Shown here: piece by piece, positions 26,874 to 36,343 of the stretch
How the letters are laid out: each line of letters begins with the position of its first letter
Numbering within the stretch: the first letter of the stretch is position 1
NCBI GenBank assembly: GCA_965277415.1
Contig: CBDICS010000081.1
Span: 62,001 to 126,000 of the forward strand
Length of the DNA: 64,000 nt
Source: JAHDHW01 sp965277415
Lineage (GTDB): Bacteria; Bacteroidota; Bacteroidia; Chitinophagales; Saprospiraceae
Direction of reading: 5' to 3'
Notes under the pieces: generated by a model
The model's input: only the letters and a program-made list of their open reading frames with translations
Told to the model about the DNA's origin: nothing
Databases searched by the model: none
Translations under genes and position numbers: made by a program

Positions 26874-28337
26874 TTACTTTTTAACGTTAAAAGGGGCTGA
26901 TATGGCTGTTCCATTGGTTTTAAAAACTACAAAATAAACCCCATTTGTATAGTGGCTTACATCTATTTGAGTATTTTGACCTGAATTGAAATCAATTTTC
27001 TTTTCTTGAATTAATCGACCTAATAGGTCATAAACAAGTAATGTCCCTTGTTTTGCTGTATTCATCTTGGGTATTTCAATATTTAAAATGCCACTACTCG
27101 GATTAGGGGAAAGAAAGAGTTGATCATCTGATGATACCAATTCATTTGAGAGGTTTGAAAGAGTAGATGTTAGTACTAATCGGGCAACAGGTGCAATATG
27201 TCTCCCAAAGCCTACAGAGCTATACGATTCAACACTTAAATCTCCTCCGATTCCAAGCATCTGTGCATATCTTGGAGTACCGACTTCGATTGAGAAAGCA
27301 ACTTGAGCAGAGTAATCAAATTCATCACTTGTAGAGAAAAAAATAGTGTTTTGTGTATTCGGCGTAACATATTCGAGCATCAAGACATATGCTGTACCAC
27401 TTTCTAATTCAATAGGTCCCGGTTCGTTTGAAGGAAATTTACTTAAAGGGATATTGATCAGATCGGTTGGTGATTCAGTTCCAATAATCTCATAATTGTT
27501 AAATCCTACAATCTCTCTTTCATCTGGATCCATATTGGAATCACTATTCGTATCCACCCATTTATACAAAAAAATACTAAGAAGTGTATTTGAAATAGCT
27601 GGATCATCCGCATTGCCAATACTGAAAACAGCTGATTTTGCACTTGCGGCGTCTCCATCCGCTATATAATAATAATTGCCATAAGCCCAGCTATGGGGTT
27701 CACCTATGGGCCAATTTCCACCTGCTGGCGATAGAATCTGTGTAGCTCCTGTCTCTTTTGAGAAGATAGAATCAATAGTTGAATAGGTAAAAGATTGTTG
27801 ATTGTTAGAAAGGTCAGGGTCTGGACAGTCAGATGTTATAGTGTATGTACCGATATAATCGACTTGAGATTCACTAGGCGTATAACAATCTGGAAACAGT
27901 ATAGTATTGATTACCCCTGTAGAAAGAGTATCCCCTAAGCTTATAGAGTCTGTGAAGCTTATAGATCCATCTAATACATTTTTAATTTCAATACCTAGAA
28001 CGATATTATTGCCTATGGAACCTCCTTGCGCAAGAAAATCAGTCCCGAAATAAAAACATTCGACTTGGCTTGCTGGCCACATGGCATTCGGTGCAATAGC
28101 ATAAAAATTCGATGCAATCTCTAAATCTGAATTTCTATTCTGGTTAGCACCTGGCCTGGAAGGATTTGTTTGAATACCTTCTATAGGATAGCTAATATAA
28201 GGGACTGTTTGGGCAAATGAATGATTTGTGATAAAGATTAGACTTAGAATAGGGAGTACCTTAAAATATGTTTTTACAGGTTGGAAGGTAAAATTTAGAT
28301 TGGTTTTGAATATTCGAGTTAATAGATTTGTTTTCAT
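26874..28337 (-). CDS. Secreted T9SS surface protein, short paralog without jelly-roll domain
   Basis: 487 residues. It starts with an unusually long basic N-terminal stretch (about 25 residues) before the signal sequence core (FKVLPILSLIFITNHSFAQ). It then goes directly into the shared module (FYAIAPNAMWPASQVECF ... SWAYGNYYYI ... DPDEREIVGFNNYEI) and a T9SS type A domain (LFLSPNPSSGILNIEI). It lacks the N-terminal jelly-roll of its two neighbours, so it is a truncated or ancestral form of the family. The start may be the internal Met near the signal core. Function unknown. Confidence 0.82.
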   Translation of the reverse strand: MKTNLLTRIFKTNLNFTFQPVKTYFKVLPILSLIFITNHSFAQTVPYISYPIEGIQTNPSRPGANQNRNSDLEIASNFYAIAPNAMWPASQVECFYFGTDFLAQGGSIGNNIVLGIEIKNVLDGSISFTDSISLGDTLSTGVINTILFPDCYTPSESQVDYIGTYTITSDCPDPDLSNNQQSFTYSTIDSIFSKETGATQILSPAGGNWPIGEPHSWAYGNYYYIADGDAASAKSAVFSIGNADDPAISNTLLSIFLYKWVDTNSDSNMDPDEREIVGFNNYEIIGTESPTDLINIPLSKFPSNEPGPIELESGTAYVLMLEYVTPNTQNTIFFSTSDEFDYSAQVAFSIEVGTPRYAQMLGIGGDLSVESYSSVGFGRHIAPVARLVLTSTLSNLSNELVSSDDQLFLSPNPSSGILNIEIPKMNTAKQGTLLVYDLLGRLIQEKKIDFNSGQNTQIDVSHYTNGVYFVVFKTNGTAISAPFNVKK

Positions 28338-28515
28338 AATAAATTTTGTTTAGTAATTAATTGATTTTCATTGTTTTGAATATAGCCTACTAAAAGCTAT
28401 AATATTTCATTTGATAGTTATTTATTTGTTTCTAATAGGAAGAATTAACCCAATATTGTGACTCTTAAGAATCAGAACTAGCCTGATGCTTAAACCTCAG
28501 AAATTAAGTTTTATA

Positions 28516-28682
28516 GAGTTGTTTTTTTTAAGTGAGTGAACTTGCTTAAAAATGGCTGCTATTACGAGCAACAGATATTTTGCATCAAGACGAGACTTTA
28601 AAATCGCTGCATAGCAGGGCTACATGAGATTTTTAAAACGAAGTATTGAAGCAAAAGATCGTTTCGTAGTTTAAACAACTTC
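28516..28682. mobile_element. Foldback element FB2 (about 167 bp)
   Basis: Ends GAGTTGTTTTTTTTA and TAGTTTAAACAACTTC are inverted relatives of the FB1 ends. Inside, GACGAGACTTTAAAATC and GATTTTTAAAACGAAGT form arms around a central ATAGCAGGGCTA hairpin-like core. No clear target duplication. It occupies much of the 511-bp spacer 28338-28848, which otherwise shows no gene. Confidence 0.65.
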
Positions 28683-28848
28683 AGTATATAATTGCAGTAA
28701 CCAAATGAAATAGAAAGGGAATGATTGCCCCAATACCTATTTCTTCATTCTGTAGAAGTGGTCATCCAAATATTATTAATTATCAGACAAAAAAATGTAA
28801 ACTAGTATGCAATTTATGAGCTAAGGCATACCATAAAGATTGGAAAAG

Positions 28849-29844
28849 TCAGGTTTTAGAACTGAAAAGTAACTGTTTATACTCTTGAAGTAATTGTGTT
28901 TTATTGACAGGGACTACACCTACTTTTTCACATACTTGACCTCCGGCAAGGTTTGCAAGAATGGCAATGTCTTGCAAATTTAATTGCAGAGCAATGCCTA
29001 ATGCAGCAATACTGATAACGGTATCTCCTGCACCACAAACATCTGCGATATTTCGAGCCTGAGTAGGAAGAATAGACTGATTAATACCATCATCAATAAA
29101 AATTCCTTTGTCAGAGAGTGTAACCATTGTATGCAAATGTTGGCATTTAGACCGTAAATATTGTGAAGCCTCACTTAAAGAATTCGTATTTGATTTTACA
29201 TCCAATGGTAGAGCATCTTGTATTTCTTTTAGGTTGGGTTTGAATAAAGTGGCTTGTTTAAACTCCAGAAAATTATGCAATTTAGGATCAACAACAGTTG
29301 GAATACTTCGTTCTTTTGCTTCTCTTAATACTTGTTGGATAACATTTAAACTCAAGACTCCTTTATTATAGTCCTGAAATAGGATAACATGGATAGAGTG
29401 CTCTGTTAGGATCCTTTTAATATTGAAAAGCAGTGATTCTTCTTCTTCTGAATGGAGGGCAAAAGTATCTTCCTGATCGATTCTCAATAAATGTTGATTG
29501 GCGGCTAAGATACGAGTTTTGACTGTAGTGCATCTTTTTTCAGATAGTATGATACCCTTTTGATCTATTTCTTCGGATGGAAGCAGGTTTATAAAAGTCT
29601 GAGCATTATCATCCTTACCTATTACACTGCAAAGGAAGGGCTTGGCGCCCATTGCTTTTATATTCAGGGCTACATTTGCAGCGCCACCTAAACGGTTCTC
29701 AGTAGTATTTAAACGAATGATTGGCACGGGAGCTTCTGGTGAAATCCGATCTACCTTACCAGTCAAATAACGGTCTACCATTACATCACCAACAATAAGG
29801 ATATTCAGATGATTTATCTTGTCGAAAACTTCTTGTGGATTCAC
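28849..29844 (-). CDS. rfaE1: D-glycero-beta-D-manno-heptose-7-phosphate kinase (HldE N-terminal type)
   Basis: 331 residues of the PfkB sugar-kinase family. The N-terminal VGDVMVDRYLTGKVDRISPEAPVP run and RLGGAANVALN are characteristic of the heptose kinase of LPS core synthesis, and the PfkB signature near the C-terminus (DVCGAGDTVIS) holds the catalytic Asp. It phosphorylates D-manno-heptose-7-phosphate at O1. The adenylyltransferase half of fused HldE is absent, so a separate enzyme is expected elsewhere. Genes for LPS core (waaA) lie upstream on the same strand. Confidence 0.9.
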   Translation of the reverse strand: MNPQEVFDKINHLNILIVGDVMVDRYLTGKVDRISPEAPVPIIRLNTTENRLGGAANVALNIKAMGAKPFLCSVIGKDDNAQTFINLLPSEEIDQKGIILSEKRCTTVKTRILAANQHLLRIDQEDTFALHSEEEESLLFNIKRILTEHSIHVILFQDYNKGVLSLNVIQQVLREAKERSIPTVVDPKLHNFLEFKQATLFKPNLKEIQDALPLDVKSNTNSLSEASQYLRSKCQHLHTMVTLSDKGIFIDDGINQSILPTQARNIADVCGAGDTVISIAALGIALQLNLQDIAILANLAGGQVCEKVGVVPVNKTQLLQEYKQLLFSSKT

Positions 29845-29925
29845 AGCGGAAAATTAAGAAAAATCAAATGAAATTGATAAAAGAGGGATAGAAAAAGCGA
29901 AATCCTCACCTAGATAATCACATAC

Positions 29926-30684
29926 CTAGTAAAACCACCTCGCCCTTTTCCCTCGCGTATCAAAATGCAAAACATTCGCATCACTTTTATATTTTCCGAG
30001 CCCGCCACTATTTTTAATAATTTCTTTATCTAATAAATCAAAAACAAGAATGGCATCTTTAGCATCTGCTGAACCATCCCCATTGATATCATATATTTGA
30101 ATGTCAATAGCATCTCCAAATTGATGACGACTGCATATTTTTCCGCCTACAATTTCATTATATATTGGTGTTCTAAAGCTTGAATTTATGCTGAATTGAT
30201 CGCCACGATAACCTTTCTCTTCTAATTTTTTCTTTAGCGATAACATTTTTAAAAGGATGCGTTTGTCAATTAAGAGGTATTGAGTTTTATCTAAATGTGG
30301 AAAACCAAAAGAATTAGCTAAAAAAGGACTGCCAGATAAAAAGTCAAGCACCCGAAAATCTGCTACCAAATATTTATAACGATCAAACCAATTTATTTTT
30401 AGAAACCTCCTTTTTTTATATAAAGCAGATTTTTGAATAGAATAGCATGTCTTATCCTCTTTAGAAACTAGATCCTGTTTTTTTTGATCCGGGAGTTGAT
30501 CATAATCAACCATCTCAAAAGAATTGAATTGGGATTCTAATTCTTCCCTAGTTTCTATTGTTTTTTGCTGTGTGAACAAATCATAAATGTAACCTAATTG
30601 GGGATCGAACAACCAAAGCATCCAGTATATAGAAACAAAAAAGCAAGTGTAAAAAATAAGTATCTTGAACCGATTAAAAGACAT
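29926..30684 (-). CDS. M15-family (DUF882/YcbK-like) peptidase, membrane anchored
   Basis: 252 residues from the ATG at 30684, chosen because it lies 1 bp beyond the stop codon of the upstream methyltransferase gene. An N-terminal membrane helix (FKILIFYTCFFVSIYWMLWLF) anchors it. The C-terminal part has the M15 zinc-site arrangement: SSFRTPIYNE, SRHQFGDAIDIQIYD (His and Asp ligands) and VLHFDTRGKRARW (second His). It probably trims peptidoglycan in the periplasm. A calcium-binding-like DINGDGSADAKD insert sits next to the zinc-site helix. Confidence 0.82.
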   Translation of the reverse strand: MSFNRFKILIFYTCFFVSIYWMLWLFDPQLGYIYDLFTQQKTIETREELESQFNSFEMVDYDQLPDQKKQDLVSKEDKTCYSIQKSALYKKRRFLKINWFDRYKYLVADFRVLDFLSGSPFLANSFGFPHLDKTQYLLIDKRILLKMLSLKKKLEEKGYRGDQFSINSSFRTPIYNEIVGGKICSRHQFGDAIDIQIYDINGDGSADAKDAILVFDLLDKEIIKNSGGLGKYKSDANVLHFDTRGKRARWFY

Positions 30685-30685
30685 A

Positions 30686-31498
30686 TTATGGATTGAATTT
30701 AATAAGATCAAGTGCCACCTTAAATTTCTTATTGGGTTCAACAGGAATAACTAAAGGCGCACTATTGATTGGTTCTCTTGTAAAGATAGCACACATCGTA
30801 TTCGAAACATGGTATAAGTTTTTATGAAAATGTTTTGGCGTACCATCTAAAATTCCAGCCATCACTTCAGGTCTGATTTTTTCTGGAGAATATGCATAAT
30901 CATGCCACACAATGATACTTTCATCATGTAAAAGGTGTAGGAAGACCTTTTCTGTATCATTTTTAATATAATCGTAATGGTGATCTCCATCAATGAAAAT
31001 TAGGTCAAATTTTTTGTTTAAACCCGAAAAATCAAAGGTCTTGGAATCGCCATAAACATAGTGGATATTATCTCGCTCTCCTGAAAAGAAGCCATGTAGC
31101 TTTGCGTACAGACGGCTTTGATCCATTGCTTCTAAGGTTTCTTTAGGTAAGTTAAGTGTATAGCAATCCGCACCAGTATCAGCAACATTAACTACACTTT
31201 CTCCTCTCCATGTCCCAATTTCAAAATAAGTACAATCTTTTTTCTTTTTACTTAAGCCTTTTAATAAAGCCAAATCAGTAGGAAGAGAACCACCGCCAAG
31301 AAAAGCAAAGGTTTCCAGCGTCTCGGTAGTGTTTGGCAATAGATCAGCAAAATCAACAACTGGTAATGTGGAATCAATTTGATAGCGTCTGTTTATCATT
31401 TCCATCCAAACCTCATCGTCATTAATAATTCGATTGAGTAACCAAGGGTTTTTGATGATTCTCAAAATTGCTTTAAAAGCTTTTAATAGTTTTATCAT
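30686..31498 (-). CDS. Class I SAM-dependent methyltransferase (Methyltransf_24 type)
   Basis: 270 residues. The Rossmann motif I is YFEIGTWRGESVVNVAD (residues about 92-108), the FDLIFIDGDHHYDYIKND block gives the motif seen in Methyltransf_24 enzymes, and IIVWHDY follows. The start ATG overlaps the stop of waaA by 4 bp (ATGA type), and the downstream gene starts 1 bp after its stop, so translation of the three genes is coupled. The substrate is unknown; the neighbourhood suggests an envelope glycan (inference). Confidence 0.78.
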   Translation of the reverse strand: MIKLLKAFKAILRIIKNPWLLNRIINDDEVWMEMINRRYQIDSTLPVVDFADLLPNTTETLETFAFLGGGSLPTDLALLKGLSKKKKDCTYFEIGTWRGESVVNVADTGADCYTLNLPKETLEAMDQSRLYAKLHGFFSGERDNIHYVYGDSKTFDFSGLNKKFDLIFIDGDHHYDYIKNDTEKVFLHLLHDESIIVWHDYAYSPEKIRPEVMAGILDGTPKHFHKNLYHVSNTMCAIFTREPINSAPLVIPVEPNKKFKVALDLIKFNP

Positions 31499-32733
31499 TG
31501 AAAAACTTCTTTTATAAAATTAATGATTTTTGTAGTAGCGCCTTGATTTTTTTGAATATAAGCAAGTGCTATAGTAGCGCTTTTATTATAAAAAGTATCC
31601 TCTTGTAATTGATTGACAATATGTTGAAAGTCTGTACTAGATTTAATTGAAAAACCAGCTCCTTGTTCAATTAGAGAATTGGCTTCTTCAAATTTCTGAT
31701 ATCGTGGACCAAAAATAAGCGGTAATCCAAAGGCTGCCGGTTCGAGTATATTATGCAAACCTTTTCCGAAAGCGCCACCAATATAAGCGAGTTTTCCATA
31801 TTGATAAATAGCCGAAAGTTTTCCAATATTGTCTATGATCAACAAATCATAATCTCTCAGTTGATTATTGGCCGCTTCGGAATAGCGTATAGAAGTAAGT
31901 TGAAATTGGTTTTCTATGGATTTAATTCGAGCTATACTAATATCATGAGAAGCAATTATATAACGATATTTTTGAGGATGGGCATTGATATAAGGACTAA
32001 TAATGGCCTCATCTTCGGGCCAAGTACTACCAAAAATAAATACTGGTCGATTGTCAATAAATTGTTCGACAATAGTATCTCGTTTTTTCTCCGCAGCAAT
32101 TTTTATTACCCGATCTATTCGACTATCCCCGGCAATTGAAGTATTTGAAATGCCATGTTGATGTAGGACTTCCTCAGAACTTTTATTTTGTACAAAAATA
32201 TGATCTATCTTTTTAAGAACTGGTTTGAAAAATCGACCAAAAAATTTGAAATAGAATTGATCTTTTCGAAATAAAGCAGATATTAATAAGATAGGTGTTT
32301 TTATTTTTTGAAGCTCATTTAAATAATGATACCAAAGGTCGTACTTTATAAAAATAGCTAATTGAGGATTGACAGTTTTTATAAACTGTTGTGCGTGGCG
32401 CTTCGAGTCCATTGGCAGGTAACAAATATGATCTGCCAGGGCATAATTCTTTCGAATTTCATATCCAGAAGGAGAAAAGAAACTCAATAAGATTTTGTAC
32501 TGAGGAAATACTTTTTTTAATTGCTCAATGATTGGACGACCTTGCTCAAATTCGCCTAAAGAGGCGGTATGTATCCAGATGATTTTGTCAGTATCCTGAA
32601 ATCCAAGATGCTCTAAGTCTTCAAAAACCGTTTTTCGACCATCTATCCATAGTTTTGCCTTATTAGAAAAGAAAGCAGCAATATGAATAGCAATTACATA
32701 AAACTGAAGTGCAAGATTATAAAGCAATAGCAT
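31495..32733 (-). CDS. waaA: 3-deoxy-D-manno-octulosonic acid transferase (Kdo transferase)
   Basis: 412 residues. One N-terminal membrane anchor, then the Glyco_transf_N block (WIHTASLGEFEQGRPIIEQL), FFSPSGYEIRKNY and IKYDLWYHYLNELQ. The second half has the FGSTWPEDE and GGAFGKGLHNILEPAAFGLP loops for CMP-Kdo binding. It adds Kdo to lipid A at the inner face of the cytoplasmic membrane. It is the first gene of the operon with the methyltransferase and M15-type peptidase. Confidence 0.95.
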   Translation of the reverse strand: MLLLYNLALQFYVIAIHIAAFFSNKAKLWIDGRKTVFEDLEHLGFQDTDKIIWIHTASLGEFEQGRPIIEQLKKVFPQYKILLSFFSPSGYEIRKNYALADHICYLPMDSKRHAQQFIKTVNPQLAIFIKYDLWYHYLNELQKIKTPILLISALFRKDQFYFKFFGRFFKPVLKKIDHIFVQNKSSEEVLHQHGISNTSIAGDSRIDRVIKIAAEKKRDTIVEQFIDNRPVFIFGSTWPEDEAIISPYINAHPQKYRYIIASHDISIARIKSIENQFQLTSIRYSEAANNQLRDYDLLIIDNIGKLSAIYQYGKLAYIGGAFGKGLHNILEPAAFGLPLIFGPRYQKFEEANSLIEQGAGFSIKSSTDFQHIVNQLQEDTFYNKSATIALAYIQKNQGATTKIINFIKEVFQ

Positions 32734-32856
32734 ATCGCAAATGTAGGAAAATTATCAAGATGAAATTAAATCCGTCTAATAACTTAGTTATCTAATCGTT
32801 CAATTAAAACGAAAATAGATGTCAAGATTTTGTAGGGATATTAAACGCAGCGTTTC

Positions 32857-32906
32857 CCAAGCGAAGCGATCACTAAGCCACCAGTTTAGAAGGAGCGATA
32901 ATCTCA
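32857..32906. repeat. Mini-hairpin array g (degenerate), overlapping a stop codon
   Basis: A GC-gaa-GC unit with CGATCACTAAGC and a decayed unit (CACCAGTTTAGAAGGAGCGAT) end at the stop codon TGA (32906-32904 on the minus strand) of the outer-membrane protein gene. Confidence 0.65.
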
Positions 32907-33653
32907 ATAATATATTTCGTCTCCCTTCTCCCCAAGAAAGAAAGGAAGAATCCAACCTACCTTAAATCCAGCTAATACATCAAAACGATTGCTTTCATCA
33001 GCTGACATGGTATCGTAATTATAACTTCTCCGACTTCGAGTAAAAGCTTCAGTAAATTCAAAACCTGCATAACAATTAATCAGGCGATTTCTAGACATAT
33101 GGTGATATCCTATGAATTGTTTAATCGCAAGTCCATTACTCAATCGGTCAAAACCTTTTTTATATTCTCCAGCCAAAATGGGTACGAAAGATTCGGGATC
33201 ATCTTGTATCCTGATTTTGTGTTGTAAGAGTCCCACACCCAATTCTACTTTAATTCCAGATCTTTTGTTCTTTTTTAAAATGGGAAAAAGTCGTCCTATA
33301 GAACCTCCAAAATAAAAGCCCCTTTCACGTAAGGCAAATTGTGATTGACTTCCATTATTACCAATAATGAGGCTATCTATATCTCTAAGTGCAAAAAGCG
33401 GATCTTCCTTAACTACTCTTCCAAATATAAAGAATCCTTCAAGGCTAATGGACCAATTGGATTCAAGAAGATATTCCATTTTTATACCTAATCCAGTACT
33501 AGAACCAAAACGATCCTTTAAATCTGCCCCTGTCGTCTGAAATCCATATTCAAAACCCACATTTAATACCGGGACTTCATTACTTCGTTCTATTTGACCA
33601 ATTGTCAAAATAGGAAGTGACATTAATAAAAAGCACAAAAAAACGTTTTTCAT
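32904..33653 (-). CDS. Outer-membrane beta-barrel protein
   Basis: 249 residues from the ATG at 33653, preferred over an upstream in-frame Met at 33710 because it begins directly with a signal peptide (MKNVFLCFLLMSLPILTIGQ). The rest is a series of short amphipathic strands with alternating aromatic residues (LNVGFEYGFQ, WSISLEGFFIFG, GFYFGGSIGRLF, RFDVLAGFKVGWILPF), which is typical of small Bacteroidota outer-membrane barrels. Function unknown. Confidence 0.75.
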   Translation of the reverse strand: MKNVFLCFLLMSLPILTIGQIERSNEVPVLNVGFEYGFQTTGADLKDRFGSSTGLGIKMEYLLESNWSISLEGFFIFGRVVKEDPLFALRDIDSLIIGNNGSQSQFALRERGFYFGGSIGRLFPILKKNKRSGIKVELGVGLLQHKIRIQDDPESFVPILAGEYKKGFDRLSNGLAIKQFIGYHHMSRNRLINCYAGFEFTEAFTRSRRSYNYDTMSADESNRFDVLAGFKVGWILPFFLGEKGDEIYY

Positions 33654-34100
33654 AAGTATATTTTTAAATTTCCTTATCCCATTAACGCAAAGAACGAGAT
33701 AAACGGCCACTTTGACAAATACTTAAGGTAGTAAAAGTCAGGTTTGTATAGAACTTGTTCGAAGTATAATCTTTACCTTCGTAGCTACATTGGAGGTATT
33801 TGCACTTTTGAAACTAAAACCCATATTTATTGCTACTCAACTTGATACTTTTGATATAAATAAGCGTCTTATTGATTGAGGATTATTGAAAAAAAATGGA
33901 TCATCTCTTAGCTCATCAAAAAATGGTAGTTTTCATTTAGAGCAACTTAATAGAGATTCTAACGTATTAATACCCATAGAAACTTAGCCATGTTACGCAC
34001 CTTTATGATCAATTTACCTTAAGGTTGCAAGAAATATTATAAACCCTTTGCGAAGTACAAGAATAGCTTCCATTTATATTTATACTGAAAAAATATTAAG
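33654..34100. other. 447-bp gene-free region with foldback traces
   Basis: Spacer between divergent genes. CGAAGTATAATCTTTACCTTCGTAGCTACATT (split here around 33770-33800) resembles the arm and central hairpin of the foldback elements, so this may be an old decayed copy. No clean promoter is recognised for either neighbour. Confidence 0.35.
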
Positions 34101-35054
34101 ATGAAAAGAATTTTAATTACCGGTGCTGCCGGATTTCTAGGATCACACCTTTGTGATCGTTTTATTAAAGAAGGATACCATGTAATCGGAATGGACAACC
34201 TGATTACTGGAGATATGAATAACATTGAACATCTTTTCCCATTAAAAGAATTCGAATTTCATCACCATGATGTTTCTAATTTTGTACATGTAGCAGGGGA
34301 ATTAGATTATATACTACATTTTGCTTCTCCAGCAAGTCCGATTGATTATTTACAGATGCCAATTCAGACGATGAAAGTGGGCGCTCTGGGAACACATAAT
34401 CTATTAGGTCTGGCAAAAGAGAAAAAAGCAAGAATGTTGATTGCTTCGACTTCAGAAGTATATGGTGATCCACTTATTCACCCTCAGGTAGAAGAATACT
34501 GGGGTAATGTGAACCCTATAGGTCCTCGTGGTGTATACGATGAAGCAAAAAGGTTTCAGGAAGCGATAACGATGGCTTACCACAATTATCATGGCCTAGA
34601 AACGCGAATTATCAGAATATTTAATACTTATGGCCCTCGAATGCGTGTCAATGATGGTCGGGTATTACCCGCATTCTTTTCACAAGCTATTAGAGGCGAA
34701 GGATTGACCGTTTTTGGTGACGGATCACAAACACGTTCTTTTTGCTATGTAGATGATTTGGTTGAAGGTATCTACAAACTATTGCATAGTGATTATCATT
34801 TGCCAGTCAATATTGGGAATCCAGCAGAGGTAACGATTAAGGAATTTGGAGAAGAGGTATTAGAACTTGTTGGCAATCCAAAAGCAAAATTAATTTATAA
34901 AGAATTGCCTGAAGATGATCCTAAAAAACGTAGACCGAATATAAGTAAAGCCAAAGAAATATTGGGCTGGGAACCGAAAGTCACTAGAGCCGAAGGTCTT
35001 AAAAGAACTTTTGAATACTTTAAAGAAGTAGTGAAAGTAGATCAACTCGCATAG
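34101..35054 (+). CDS. UDP-glucuronate decarboxylase (UDP-xylose synthase type SDR)
   Basis: 317 residues, extended SDR family. The NAD-binding GAAGFLGSHLCDRF is at the N-terminus, STSEVYGD supplies the catalytic Ser, and YDEAKR is the Tyr-x3-Lys pair. The segment GPRMRVNDGRVLPAF is the UXS/UXE-specific block that distinguishes UDP-glucuronate decarboxylase from UDP-glucose epimerase. It converts UDP-glucuronate to UDP-xylose. A dTDP-glucose dehydratase gene follows 161 bp downstream, so both serve surface polysaccharide synthesis. Confidence 0.9.
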   Translation: MKRILITGAAGFLGSHLCDRFIKEGYHVIGMDNLITGDMNNIEHLFPLKEFEFHHHDVSNFVHVAGELDYILHFASPASPIDYLQMPIQTMKVGALGTHNLLGLAKEKKARMLIASTSEVYGDPLIHPQVEEYWGNVNPIGPRGVYDEAKRFQEAITMAYHNYHGLETRIIRIFNTYGPRMRVNDGRVLPAFFSQAIRGEGLTVFGDGSQTRSFCYVDDLVEGIYKLLHSDYHLPVNIGNPAEVTIKEFGEEVLELVGNPKAKLIYKELPEDDPKKRRPNISKAKEILGWEPKVTRAEGLKRTFEYFKEVVKVDQLA

Positions 35055-35060
35055 AGAATC

Positions 35061-35181
35061 AGAAGGACAGAGTAGTCAGGTAAGTCAGAGAGGTCAAAGT
35101 ATTCAAAGGTCTTCTACATTCCTGACCACCTGACCACCTGACCACTCTGACTACCCTGACCACTCTGACTTTCTGACCACC
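35061..35181. repeat. CTGACCAC octamer repeats in foldback arrangement
   Basis: Several CTGACCAC/CTGACTAC units lie in 35121-35181, with reverse-complement-type units (GTCAGGTAAGTCAGAGAGGTCA) at 35075-35096, so the region can fold. It separates two sugar-nucleotide genes on the same strand and may act as a hairpin or attenuator (inference). Confidence 0.7.
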
Positions 35182-35215
35182 TAAAAAACATATCCCTAAT
35201 ATCATAAATATAAAA

Positions 35216-36268
35216 ATGAAACAGACAATACTAATAACTGGCGGTGCAGGATTTATTGGATCGCATTTGGTTCGATTGTTAGTCAATAAATATCCAGATT
35301 ATCATATTGTAAATCTAGACTTATTAACTTATGCTGGTAATTTGGAAAACCTAAAAGATATAGAACAAAAACCGAATTATACCTTCATAAAAGGAGATAT
35401 AGTAGATGGTGATTTTTTAGATCGACTTTTTGAACAGTATAATTTTGATGGCGTCATTCATTTAGCTGCGGAATCTCATGTAGATCGATCTATTGAGGAT
35501 CCGATTGCATTCATTAAAACCAATATTCTTGGGACGATGAATTTGCTAAATGCAGCGCGTCATAATTGGTCAAGTTTTGAAGGTAAACGCTTCTATCATG
35601 TTTCGACTGATGAGGTGTATGGGACACTAGGAGAAACAGGGTTGTTTACAGAAGAGACTTCCTATGACCCTCGATCCCCATACTCTGCTTCCAAAGCAAG
35701 CTCAGATCATTTGGTAAGGGCTTTCTACCATACTTATAATATGCCTATTGTCATTTCGAATTGTTCGAATAATTATGGCCCTTATCAATTCCCTGAAAAA
35801 CTATTACCACTTTTTATTAATAATATAAAAAATAATAAACCATTGCCGGTTTATGGTGATGGTAAATATACCCGAGATTGGTTGTGGGTAGGAGATCATG
35901 CTACTGCCATAGATTTAATCTATGAAAAAGGTAGGATAGGAGAGACGTACAATATTGGAGGTAATAATGAATGGAAGAATATTGATCTCATTAACGATCT
36001 CTGCGATGTAATGGATGACTTATTAGGTCGAGAAGAAGGATCTTCTAAAGAATTGATCACTTATGTGAAAGATCGTGCTGGGCATGATCGTCGATATGCG
36101 ATAGACGCTTCAAAACTTATGAATGAACTAGGATGGGAACCAACGGTATTTGCTAAAGAAGGCTTGAGAAAAACAGCCGAATGGTATCTAGCCAATGAAG
36201 GATGGATGAATAATGTAACCAGTGGAGATTATCAAAGGTACTATGAATCAATGTACGCTGAAAGATAA
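35216..36268 (+). CDS. rfbB: dTDP-glucose 4,6-dehydratase
   Basis: 350 residues. N-terminal GGAGFIGSHLVRLL binds NAD. HVSTDEVYG and YSASKASSDHLVRA hold the catalytic Thr/Asp and the Tyr-x3-Lys pair. The NNYGPYQFPEKLLPLF block identifies the RmlB group. It converts dTDP-glucose to dTDP-4-keto-6-deoxyglucose, a precursor of surface deoxysugars such as rhamnose. The rest of the rml set is not in this window. Confidence 0.95.
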   Translation: MKQTILITGGAGFIGSHLVRLLVNKYPDYHIVNLDLLTYAGNLENLKDIEQKPNYTFIKGDIVDGDFLDRLFEQYNFDGVIHLAAESHVDRSIEDPIAFIKTNILGTMNLLNAARHNWSSFEGKRFYHVSTDEVYGTLGETGLFTEETSYDPRSPYSASKASSDHLVRAFYHTYNMPIVISNCSNNYGPYQFPEKLLPLFINNIKNNKPLPVYGDGKYTRDWLWVGDHATAIDLIYEKGRIGETYNIGGNNEWKNIDLINDLCDVMDDLLGREEGSSKELITYVKDRAGHDRRYAIDASKLMNELGWEPTVFAKEGLRKTAEWYLANEGWMNNVTSGDYQRYYESMYAER

Positions 36269-36280
36269 GAGTTGAAATTC

Positions 36281-36325
36281 ATGAGGCTTATATAATTTTA
36301 GCTTGCTAAACTATATAAGCCTCAT
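36281..36325. terminator. Hairpin between convergent rfbB and pgk
   Basis: ATGAGGCTTATATA (36281-36294) pairs perfectly with TATATAAGCCTCAT (36312-36325) around a 17-nt loop. It lies 12 bp after the rfbB stop and 18 bp from the pgk stop, so it can end both transcripts, although strong T-runs are missing on either side. Confidence 0.65.
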
Positions 36326-36343
36326 AACTATAAATTTTACGGC

